Positions 57,063-64,000 of a stretch of DNA of 64,000 nt are shown in pieces (the first letter of the stretch is position 1; the number at the start of each line of letters is the position of its first letter). Origin of the DNA: an uncultured SAR86 cluster bacterium (lineage in GTDB: Bacteria; Pseudomonadota; Gammaproteobacteria; Magnimaribacterales; D2472); the NCBI GenBank assembly GCA_902557705.1, contig CACEBI010000001.1, positions 24,001 through 88,000 on the forward strand, written 5' to 3'. Under the pieces are notes generated by a model. That model saw only the letters and a list, made by a program, of their open reading frames with translations. It made no database searches and was not told where the DNA came from. A program made the position numbers and the translations under genes.

Positions 57063-57663
57063 GACCGGTTAATACTTTATCTAAATGATCTTCTAAATTG
57101 GTCGCTATAACACTAGCAGTTGAGATAGGACCAACACCTTCTTCGAAGTCATCTCCAACTACTTGAACCTTTCTTAATATACCAACTAACCCGTGAACCA
57201 TTGACCATAAAGTAATACATTTATAAGCTATAACTTCATCACTGTCACTAGCCAATTTAGAAAAACTTAATCTCATATTTTCATACGTCGAGTTTGCTGA
57301 TTCCAGTAATTCAGGATATTCAGCAAAGTTACCAACGGCAGTGCCAAACATAAGGTCATAGGTATTAGCATTTTTAAGACCAAACTCAATGTAGTTACAT
57401 CCTATTTCAACAAGATGCTTTTTCGTAATTTTTTTATCAGCATCAATATGGCAAGCTATGGAAAGTTTTTTAAAACCTTCTGTTGCAACTGATGCATATA
57501 ATGTTTCTTTTGTTTCAAAGTGACGATAGGGTGCAGTTTGTGATACTCCGCTTTCCTTAGCTAGTGAGCGAATACTTAATTTCGTATACCCATCTCGTTC
57601 ACATAACCTGCAAGCGCAATCTATTAATTCTTGTTTAAGGTTTCCGTGATGATATGATTTCAT
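57049..57663 (-). CDS. TetR-family regulator of the adjacent RND efflux operon
   Basis: A 204-residue TetR-type repressor. The N-terminal helix-turn-helix is at about residues 24-55 (LSIRSLAKESGVSQTAPYRHF), and the C-terminal domain has WSMVHGLVGIL, the WHG-type ligand domain motif. It is divergent from the RND genes, and the 82-base gap holds two 21-bp dyads. A related perfect dyad lies in the tolC promoter. It probably represses both transcription units until a small hydrophobic ligand binds. Confidence 0.93.
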   Translation of the reverse strand: MKSYHHGNLKQELIDCACRLCERDGYTKLSIRSLAKESGVSQTAPYRHFETKETLYASVATEGFKKLSIACHIDADKKITKKHLVEIGCNYIEFGLKNANTYDLMFGTAVGNFAEYPELLESANSTYENMRLSFSKLASDSDEVIAYKCITLWSMVHGLVGILRKVQVVGDDFEEGVGPISTASVIATNLEDHLDKVLTGLIQN

Positions 57664-57671
57664 TTTATTTA

Positions 57672-57692
57672 AATGTTGACACTGCTAACATT
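57672..57692. promoter_or_regulatory. Candidate TetR operator 1 (RND promoter, over -35)
   Basis: A 21-bp dyad with left arm AATGTTGACA, central C and right arm TGCTAACATT. It contains the perfect -35 hexamer TTGACA, so a bound repressor would block polymerase. Confidence 0.75.
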
Positions 57693-57703
57693 TTAGCTAT
57701 CAT
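57676..57703 (+). promoter_or_regulatory. Predicted promoter of the RND efflux operon
   Basis: TTGACA (57676-57681), a 16-base spacer and TATCAT (57698-57703) lie upstream of the ATG at 57746. The -35 lies in operator 1 and the -10 runs into operator 2. Confidence 0.6.
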
Positions 57704-57721
57704 GTTTACACTGCTAACATT
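57701..57721. promoter_or_regulatory. Candidate TetR operator 2 (RND promoter, over -10/+1)
   Basis: A 21-bp dyad with left arm CATGTTTACA, central C and right arm TGCTAACATT. It shares 19 of 21 positions with operator 1 and sits 29 bases from it centre to centre, overlapping the -10 and predicted start site. Confidence 0.75.
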
Positions 57722-57745
57722 AAATTTTTTAGTTAATAAAGTCAA

Positions 57746-58732
57746 ATGATTAAATATATTGTTAATAAACTAAATTTATTTTTGATCTCAATAGTTTTTA
57801 GTTCAGAATTGCTCTCGCTTGAAATACTTGAAGTTAAGATGATGGACTCTTATAAGATTACAAGAGAGTTTCCTGGAAAATTATTGCCTGCTCAGCAATC
57901 CAATCTAGCTTTTGAAATACCAGGAAAAATTAACGTTATAAACGTTGATATTGGAGATGCTGTAAAAAAAGGACAAATACTTGCAGAGTTAGATAACCGT
58001 GAAGCAACGGCTCAACTTAAACAAGCCAAAGCTAAATATGATCTAGCTTTACAAATATTAAATAGATACAAAGATCTCAGATCAGAAGGACATATATCAA
58101 TTCAAGACCTTGATAATGCTAATTCTGAAGAGCTCATAGCCAAATCACAGTTCGAGTTTTATAAAGTAAAACTTGAACAAACTAAACTAATATCACCTTT
58201 TGATGGCGTAATTCAAAACAGATATCTTGATACAGGTTCTGTTATAAATGGTGGGATTCCAATTTTAGAAATTTTAGGATCTAGGAATGTGGAGGCACAC
58301 ATATCAATACCACTAAAATTTATTGATAAATTAAATATTGGTAATTTTTATGATTTCAAAATTGGAAATAAAAAATCTAAAGGTGTTCTTGCAAGACTTG
58401 CACCAATGACACCCGGTGGTTCAGATAACAGACTAGCAATATTCAAGTTTGATACATTTTTTGATCCTGGCTCTATAGCAGAATTAAAGTTAAGTTTAAA
58501 TATACAGGGAAGAGGCACTTGGGTCCCCATTAAATCTTTATCTCAATCTGAACAGGGCATATGGGCAATTTATACAGTTAATGATAAAAAAGTTGTTGTA
58601 AGAGATCTTGTAGAAATTTTATATTTTGAGGGTGAATACGCATTTGTTAATGGAACCCTAAATGATGGCGATCTCGTGATACTAGGCGGGGCTCAAAAAA
58701 TTATTGAAGGTAAGTCTCTAAATATACAATGA
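57746..58732 (+). CDS. RND efflux periplasmic adaptor (membrane fusion protein)
   Basis: A 328-residue adaptor. An N-terminal hydrophobic signal/anchor (about 10-26) is followed by the lipoyl half LAFEIPGKINVINVDIGDAVKKGQILAELD in pieces, an alpha-hairpin (about 90-140) and the second half KLISPFDGVIQNRYLDTG. It links the inner-membrane pump to TolC. It lacks a lipobox. Its stop overlaps the RND permease start by 4 bases. It is shorter than AcrA (397), with a short C-terminal membrane-proximal domain. Confidence 0.93.
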   Translation: MIKYIVNKLNLFLISIVFSSELLSLEILEVKMMDSYKITREFPGKLLPAQQSNLAFEIPGKINVINVDIGDAVKKGQILAELDNREATAQLKQAKAKYDLALQILNRYKDLRSEGHISIQDLDNANSEELIAKSQFEFYKVKLEQTKLISPFDGVIQNRYLDTGSVINGGIPILEILGSRNVEAHISIPLKFIDKLNIGNFYDFKIGNKKSKGVLARLAPMTPGGSDNRLAIFKFDTFFDPGSIAELKLSLNIQGRGTWVPIKSLSQSEQGIWAIYTVNDKKVVVRDLVEILYFEGEYAFVNGTLNDGDLVILGGAQKIIEGKSLNIQ

Positions 58733-61700
58733 GTTTTATAAATCTTCTTATTGAAAAACCAAGAATATTATTTCTAACGCTTTCTTTTATTTTATTAGCT
58801 GGAATATCTTCAGCCATTTCAATTCCCATTCAAGAGAACCCTGAGCTTGCACAGCGTTGGTCAGGAGTAAGAGTTTTTTATCCAGGAGCTTCACCAGAGA
58901 GAATTGAAACTCAAATAGTAAACGAGCTTGAAATTAAGCTTAGAGAAGTAGAAGAGATTAAAGAATTAGATTCAATTATTTCTCAAGGATATGCAAGCAT
59001 TACTGTTGAGTTAGAACATAGCATTCATCCTGATTTAATTGAACAGACATGGTCGATGGTCCAAGATAAATTAGCTCAATTTATATCTCCTGAAGGGGTT
59101 GAAGTTGTTCTCGACAGAAGCAGCGGCCCACCAATAACCGTTCAATATGCCATATCTTGGAATGGCTCAGGTGAGGCACCAATTGTAATGATGTCAAGGT
59201 TAGGTAATCAGCTTAAAAGAAAACTAAGCTCAATTGGTGCTACTCATGCCACTGCAATTTATGGAGAAACAGACGAGGAAATTGTAGTTGAGGTAGATTC
59301 TAATAAAATTTCTTCGCTGGGCTTAACATACAGCCAAATTTCAAGTGCTTTAGAGTCTTTTGACAATAAGAGAGCAGCAGGCGTTTCTTCAAACCAAAAT
59401 TCTGAGTTTTTGATTAGACTTAAAGATAACACTCAAAGTGTTCAAAAAATTTCTGAAATTCCTATTAAAGTTATTAACAATTCTGAGATTATTCAGCTTC
59501 AAGATATTGCAAATATTTCAAAAAAACCTTTGTCACCTGTTGAGGATATTTTCTTATATAACGGAAGGGTAGTTGTATCTGTAGCAGCACTAGGAGCCAT
59601 GTCACAAAGGGTTCATGATTATGTTGATCGAGCAAGATTAGTTGTAGATGATATGCGATCTTCTTTGCCGGAAGAAATCACAATTGAAGAAATATACGAT
59701 GAATCATCCTACACAACAAAAAAATTTAATGAGCTAATAAAAAGTTTTTCTTTAGCTATATTTTTTGTTCTAAGTATTAGTCTATTTTTTCTGGGTTTAA
59801 GGCCTGCAATTATTGTTACTTTAATACTCCCTTTTTCAGTATGTTTGGTGATGATTGGATGTAGAGCAATTGGCCTGCCCCTCCACCAGACCTCTATAAC
59901 AGGAATAATAATTGCTCTTGGGTTATTGATAGATAATGGAATTATAGTCGTTGAAGATTATAAGCACAGAAGAAATATTGGTCTTTCCATAAAGGACTCA
60001 ATTAACGAATCAGTAAAACATCTCATAATACCTCTAACAGCTGCAACTGGAACAACTGTATTCGCATTTTTACCAATTGTTACTGGAGAAGGTCCTAGTA
60101 TTGAATTTGTTGGCGGTTTAGCTTTGACAGTTATTATGTCTATTACTTCATCTCTAATCTTAGCAATTTTATTGGTTCCAGTTTTGATGAGTTACATGGA
60201 AAAAATTCCGTATTTTAAAGATGTTGATATACATAGTGAAGGCTACCACAACAAAAAAATTCTTGATAAATATAGAAGTTTCTTAACTTGGTCTTTTGCA
60301 GTACCGAGAAGAGCATTATTAATTTCAATCTCTTTGCCTGTCCTTGGATTTTTACTATTTACAACTTTGCCAAAGGATTTTTTCCCTGCGCAAGATAGAG
60401 ATATGTTTAGGATTAATATTGAGTTGCCTTCTAATGCATCTGCTGAAAAGACTCTTGAGAGAGCAAAGCTTATAAGAAATCAGGTTCTACAATCTGATCT
60501 TATTGAAGTTGAAAAAGATTATTGGTTTGTAGGAAGAAGAATGCCAAGAGTCTTAATGAATATAGTTGGCGGTAAGGAAAAGCAGGGCGCAAATAATGTA
60601 GCTCAATCTGTCTTTTTCGCAAAAGATTATTATCAAATGATTGATAATTTGCCAGAGCTTTCAAAACTCATTGTAGATAAAAATCCAGATATTATTGTGA
60701 TAGTTGATAGCTTTATTGCGGGCCCCCCAGTTTTTTCAGATGTAAGTTATGTTATCTTCGGCGATGATCCATTTATACTAAAACAGCTTGGAGAAAAATT
60801 AGAACTTATCATTAATAATGCTCCTGATATAAGTCTTACAAAATCAGAAACTTCCAACATAAATACTAATATTGAGCTTGAGCTCAGCAATTCGAATATA
60901 TCTTTGTCAGGTATAAATCCTAAGAATTTAGTTAATGAATTATATGCTGCCAATAACGGTGTAATTGTTGGAACTATGCTTGATTCTAATAAAGAAATAC
61001 CAATAAGATTAAAAGGCATAAACAAACCTAATGACATTTTAGGGTCGGCAAGTTATTTAACTATTCCCTCCCAAAATGGTTTTGAATATATTGATAGCTT
61101 TGGTGAAAGCAGAATAACGAATAAATCTTCAATCATTACAAGACAAGATGGTCAAAGAATGAACAGTGTTGAGGGTTGGGTTTGGACAGGAACCTTGTCT
61201 TCTGCAACTGAAGAATATATTAAAGATGATGTTGAGAAGTTTAAAAATGAACTGCCTCCAGGATACTCAATTAAACAACTTGGGGAAGCGGAAACACGAG
61301 GTGAATCGCAAGCCTCCTTGTATTCATCAGCAGTAATTTATATGATTCTGATTGTAATAGGACTGGTGTTAGCATTAAATTCGTTTAGACAAGCTGGAAT
61401 AATTCTATCGGTTGCAATTTTATCCATAGGACTCTCGTTTTTGGGCTTATTTGTTGGACAACAAAATTATGGCTTTATTGGAACAATAGCTGCAGTTGGT
61501 TTGATAGGGCTTTCGATTAATGACTCAATTATAGTTCTATCACACATAAAAGAAGAGGCTGAAAAAAAATTAATATCAAAAGCTGAATTAATAGAAGTTG
61601 TCATAAGATCAACAAGACACATAATTACTACTTCTTTGACTACTCTAGGGGGTTTTGCTCCTTTAATTTTTGCAAGTGTATTTTTTAGGCCCTTGGCTTG

Positions 61701-61791
61701 GGCCATGAGCATTGGTGTTTTAGGAGCAACAATGACAGCATTACTTTATATTCCTGCAATGTTTATTGTGCTTAAAAAAATTAAGCACTAG
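58729..61791 (+). CDS. RND efflux permease (AcrB/HAE-like)
   Basis: A 1020-residue resistance-nodulation-division pump with 12 membrane segments and two large periplasmic loops. SGPPITVQYAISW and the TM4 motif GLLIDNGIIVVED are visible. The TM4 acidic pair of AcrB (Asp-Asp) is Asp402-Asn403 here, and the TM10 Lys is replaced (GLSINDSIIVL, Asn931-Asp932), so the proton relay differs from AcrB. It exports drugs, bile-like or metabolic compounds with the adaptor and a TolC channel. Its end overlaps the convergent zinc-ribbon gene by 11 bases. Confidence 0.95.
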   Translation: MSFINLLIEKPRILFLTLSFILLAGISSAISIPIQENPELAQRWSGVRVFYPGASPERIETQIVNELEIKLREVEEIKELDSIISQGYASITVELEHSIHPDLIEQTWSMVQDKLAQFISPEGVEVVLDRSSGPPITVQYAISWNGSGEAPIVMMSRLGNQLKRKLSSIGATHATAIYGETDEEIVVEVDSNKISSLGLTYSQISSALESFDNKRAAGVSSNQNSEFLIRLKDNTQSVQKISEIPIKVINNSEIIQLQDIANISKKPLSPVEDIFLYNGRVVVSVAALGAMSQRVHDYVDRARLVVDDMRSSLPEEITIEEIYDESSYTTKKFNELIKSFSLAIFFVLSISLFFLGLRPAIIVTLILPFSVCLVMIGCRAIGLPLHQTSITGIIIALGLLIDNGIIVVEDYKHRRNIGLSIKDSINESVKHLIIPLTAATGTTVFAFLPIVTGEGPSIEFVGGLALTVIMSITSSLILAILLVPVLMSYMEKIPYFKDVDIHSEGYHNKKILDKYRSFLTWSFAVPRRALLISISLPVLGFLLFTTLPKDFFPAQDRDMFRINIELPSNASAEKTLERAKLIRNQVLQSDLIEVEKDYWFVGRRMPRVLMNIVGGKEKQGANNVAQSVFFAKDYYQMIDNLPELSKLIVDKNPDIIVIVDSFIAGPPVFSDVSYVIFGDDPFILKQLGEKLELIINNAPDISLTKSETSNINTNIELELSNSNISLSGINPKNLVNELYAANNGVIVGTMLDSNKEIPIRLKGINKPNDILGSASYLTIPSQNGFEYIDSFGESRITNKSSIITRQDGQRMNSVEGWVWTGTLSSATEEYIKDDVEKFKNELPPGYSIKQLGEAETRGESQASLYSSAVIYMILIVIGLVLALNSFRQAGIILSVAILSIGLSFLGLFVGQQNYGFIGTIAAVGLIGLSINDSIIVLSHIKEEAEKKLISKAELIEVVIRSTRHIITTSLTTLGGFAPLIFASVFFRPLAWAMSIGVLGATMTALLYIPAMFIVLKKIKH

Positions 61792-61999
61792 CACACTCAT
61801 TAGAGCAAAAATTTTTACCCTTTTTCTTAATTACAATCGATTCGTGGGAGTAGGTTCCGCACTTATCACATGCAAACATTAAATCATCTTTATTTGTTTT
61901 TTTCTTTGTGAATAAAAACTTTAGATAGCTTCTGGCAATTATAGGTATTAAGAAAATTATTAATGGTATTAATAAAGGCAGGATCTTTAAAAAGACCAT
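61781..61999 (-). CDS. Small membrane protein with zinc-ribbon-like tail (PP0621-like)
   Basis: A 72-residue protein with an N-terminal membrane segment (about 4-24) and a C-terminal CxxC...CxxxC pattern (FACDKCGTYSHES, then NFCSNECASA), which could hold one zinc. It resembles the PP0621 family of small proteobacterial proteins with unknown function. It begins directly after the bamD stop, with no gap. Confidence 0.75.
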   Translation of the reverse strand: MVFLKILPLLIPLIIFLIPIIARSYLKFLFTKKKTNKDDLMFACDKCGTYSHESIVIKKKGKNFCSNECASA

Positions 62000-62827
62000 C
62001 TAGTTTGTATTGGGGTCAGGTTTAGAATTTCTGAGAAAATTCCATGACCACTCAGAATCATTTGATTCACTAATATTTTTCTCAGAGTAGTTCAGTTGTA
62101 TTATTTTAAGAATATCTTCACGAAGATCCTCATAACCTAGAGCTTTATAAGACTTTTCTAAAACCTTAAGAGCTCTGAAATTTTCGCTAGAATTAGGAAT
62201 ATTTTCAATAACATATTTTGCTCTTCGAACAGCAGCGACATGAGCATCGATTGATTGATAATAATCTGCAGCTGCAAGTTCATTCCTTGCAATCATATTT
62301 CTGAGATAAACATTTCTTTGTTTTGCGTATGGAGCATATTGACTATCAGGAAATCTTGTCAAAAATTCTGTTAATTCTGCAAATGATTGTTTTGCACCAG
62401 AGATATCTCTGTTGGAGAGGTCTGTATCAGTTATTCTTACCATTAAAGTATCGTCTCTTGTATAACTTGAGAGCCCTTTCATAAAATAAGCATAATCAAT
62501 ATTAGGATGTCTTGGATGAAGCCTGATGAACTTTTCTGCCGCAGCATGAGATGCTTCATTGTCTGAATTCATAAAGTTAGCATAAATTAATTCAACTTGA
62601 GCTTGCTCAGCGTATTTACCGAAAGGATATCTTGTTTCAATAGCCTCTAAAGATTCAATAGCTCCAAAAAAATTTTTAGCAGCCATTCTTCTTTGAGCTT
62701 GGTCATAATATATTTTTTCTGGCTGTTCTATTTCAGGCCCATCAGAATTACAACTAACCATGAAGAAAGCTACAATGGGCAAACAAAATATGAATTTAAA
62801 TTTATTTATATGTTTCATGATTTGCAT
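62000..62827 (-). CDS. bamD: Outer-membrane protein assembly factor BamD
   Basis: A 275-residue lipoprotein with lipobox MVSC (Cys26) and tetratricopeptide-like repeats (YYDQAQRRMAAKNFFGAIESLE, ETRYPFGKYAEQAQVELIYANF, FIRLHPRHPNIDYAYFMKGLS). It supports BamA in folding beta-barrel proteins into the outer membrane. Divergent from rluD, which is the conserved bamD/rluD arrangement. Confidence 0.96.
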   Translation of the reverse strand: MQIMKHINKFKFIFCLPIVAFFMVSCNSDGPEIEQPEKIYYDQAQRRMAAKNFFGAIESLEAIETRYPFGKYAEQAQVELIYANFMNSDNEASHAAAEKFIRLHPRHPNIDYAYFMKGLSSYTRDDTLMVRITDTDLSNRDISGAKQSFAELTEFLTRFPDSQYAPYAKQRNVYLRNMIARNELAAADYYQSIDAHVAAVRRAKYVIENIPNSSENFRALKVLEKSYKALGYEDLREDILKIIQLNYSEKNISESNDSEWSWNFLRNSKPDPNTN

Positions 62828-62898
62828 ATTTTACCTGCATAATTGTAATTAAGGTTTTAAAACAGATATTTAGATTAAATTTTTTTAAAAAAGTTCGT

Positions 62899-63834
62899 AT
62901 GACAGTAATAAAAAATGTTCCTAAAAGTTTAGCAAATAATAGACTCGATAAGGTTACTGCATCATTATTTCCTGATTTTTCCAGAACTCAGATTAAAAAA
63001 TGGATTTTAGAAGGAAGAATTTTAATAAATGGCGATCTTTCAAAGCCAAAAGATATGACTCAAGAAAACGATGAGATAGAAATAAATCCAATCGAAGAAA
63101 AAAGGGTTTCATGGGATAAAGAGGATATTCATTTTGATGTTATATATGATTGCGATGATTACATCATAGTTAATAAGAACCCAGGATTAATAATGCATCC
63201 GGGGTCTGGATGTTATGACGGGACTTTAGCAAATGGATTAATTTTTAAGTATCCTGAATTAGTGAATCTTCCCAGAAGTGGAATTGTGCATAGGTTGGAC
63301 AAGGATACATCTGGAGTATTGTTGGTTGCTAGAACTGAAAAATTCAGAAATTACTTTATACAACAAATGCAAGAACGCAATGTTAAAAAAGAATATATTG
63401 CAGTAGTGATCGGATCAACATTAGGAAGCTTATCAATAGAAGACCCCATTGGTAGGGATAAATTTAATAGAACAAAGATGTCAATTACAGCTGATGGAAA
63501 AGAGGCAAGGACATTCATAAAATTAAATGAAAGAATTAATAATTATTCGGTCTTAGATGTATCAATTGAAACAGGTCGCACCCATCAAATTAGAGTTCAT
63601 TTATCATCAAAAAAGCTACCTATAGTTGGAGACAAAACATATGACCCTGCAAAATCAGTTGCTAAAGAATCTTCGCCTGAATTAGTAGAAATAATTAGGT
63701 CATTTCCTAGACAAGCTCTGCATGCAAAATTGTTGTCTTTTGAATGCCCAGAAACTAAAAAGCAAATTTCTTATGAAGCTGCTATTCCTAAGGATATTAA
63801 TAATCTTATATTAGATATAAAAAAACATTCCTAA
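62899..63834 (+). CDS. rluD: 23S rRNA pseudouridine synthase D
   Basis: A 311-residue RluA-family enzyme making pseudouridines 1911, 1915 and 1917 in helix 69. An N-terminal S4 RNA-binding domain (SRTQIKKWILEGRILING) precedes the catalytic motif GIVHRLDKDTSGVLLVA with its Asp, and ETGRTHQIRVHL follows. RlmH, encoded at 33.9 kb, methylates one of its products. Divergent from bamD. Confidence 0.97.
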   Translation: MTVIKNVPKSLANNRLDKVTASLFPDFSRTQIKKWILEGRILINGDLSKPKDMTQENDEIEINPIEEKRVSWDKEDIHFDVIYDCDDYIIVNKNPGLIMHPGSGCYDGTLANGLIFKYPELVNLPRSGIVHRLDKDTSGVLLVARTEKFRNYFIQQMQERNVKKEYIAVVIGSTLGSLSIEDPIGRDKFNRTKMSITADGKEARTFIKLNERINNYSVLDVSIETGRTHQIRVHLSSKKLPIVGDKTYDPAKSVAKESSPELVEIIRSFPRQALHAKLLSFECPETKKQISYEAAIPKDINNLILDIKKHS

Positions 63835-63897
63835 ATATAGAAGAAAAACTTGTTTTTTAACTTGTAAAATAATATAAACCCTATTCTTATTTGTTTT

Positions 63898-64000
63898 ATG
63901 GGTACTAAATTGAAATTATCTGGTGCAGACATGCTTATGCACGCGCTTCATGACGAGGGTGTGGAGCTTATATTTGGCTATCCAGGAGGAGCAGCTCTGC
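63898..64000 (+). CDS. Acetolactate synthase large subunit, 3'-truncated by window end
   Basis: The first 34 codons read MGTKLKLSGADMLMHAL, then LIFGYPGGAAL, the start of the thiamine-pyrophosphate-binding N-domain of acetohydroxyacid synthase (IlvB/IlvI/IlvG type). It would catalyse the first common step of branched-chain amino acid synthesis. The ATG has no evident ribosome site. The gene runs off the end, so the isozyme cannot be named. Confidence 0.85.
   Translation, partial: MGTKLKLSGADMLMHALHDEGVELIFGYPGGAAL

Overview
The window looks like a chromosomal segment of an uncultured, AT-rich, streamlined marine gammaproteobacterium of the SAR86 type. Three things point there: a proteorhodopsin almost identical, as I remember it, to the classic SAR86 green proteorhodopsin; gammaproteobacterial gene orders (leuS-lptE-holA; rsfS-rlmH-mrdA-rodA-mltB-dacA; dsbD-aroQ-accB-accC; parE-parC); and extreme compaction. 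No gap between genes exceeds about 190 bases, many neighbours overlap by 1-26 bases, and TTG/GTG starts are common. I found no tRNA, rRNA, CRISPR array, insertion sequence or prophage.

Layout. 1-3.0 kb: the end of a choline/thiamine kinase-like gene, a small membrane protein overlapping a fatty acid desaturase, and an NAD-dependent formate dehydrogenase. 3.0-12.1 kb: a ten-gene minus-strand operon (haloalkane dehalogenase-like hydrolase, three small glutathione transferases, DUF1330, DUF2855, sulfatase, a large GST-like protein, SDR, nitronate monooxygenase). 12.2-15.7 kb: a divergent LysR regulator and a TonB-dependent receptor. 15.7-21.1 kb: acyl-CoA dehydrogenase, a two-part sodium/solute symporter with an SDR, a small secreted protein and proteorhodopsin. 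21.3-33.5 kb: coaD, mutM, tolC, parE/parC, an argD-like aminotransferase, PPi-dependent phosphofructokinase, mpl and small membrane proteins. 33.6-46.8 kb: cell-wall elongation genes facing leuS-lptE-holA, then accBC, aroQ and a stand-alone DsbD N-domain. 46.8-57.1 kb: hydrolase, double-NBD ABC ATPase, ilvD, hemB, trxA, rho, hemCD, rsmD, a flavin reductase and a lipoprotein. 57-64 kb: a TetR regulator with an RND efflux pump, bamD, rluD and the start of an acetolactate synthase gene.

Two regulatory circuits can be read from the DNA. (1) The LysR gene is flanked by LysR-type boxes, one in front of the catabolic operon and its own promoter, and one (ATAC-N7-GTAT) about 65 bases upstream of the predicted start of the TonB-receptor transcript. 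This suggests one regulon for uptake and breakdown of an unknown organic substrate, possibly halogenated, sulfated or ether-type. (2) Two 21-bp dyads lie across the RND promoter beside the TetR gene, and a perfect version of the same 21-bp dyad lies inside the tolC promoter 34 kb away. This suggests that the TetR protein controls both the inner-membrane pump and its outer-membrane channel.

The catabolic operon also records its own history. Two GST genes are recent tandem copies (about 88% identical by eye), and between them lies the decayed C-terminus of a second dehalogenase. Part of that remnant is now read out of frame as a new tail on one of the GSTs.
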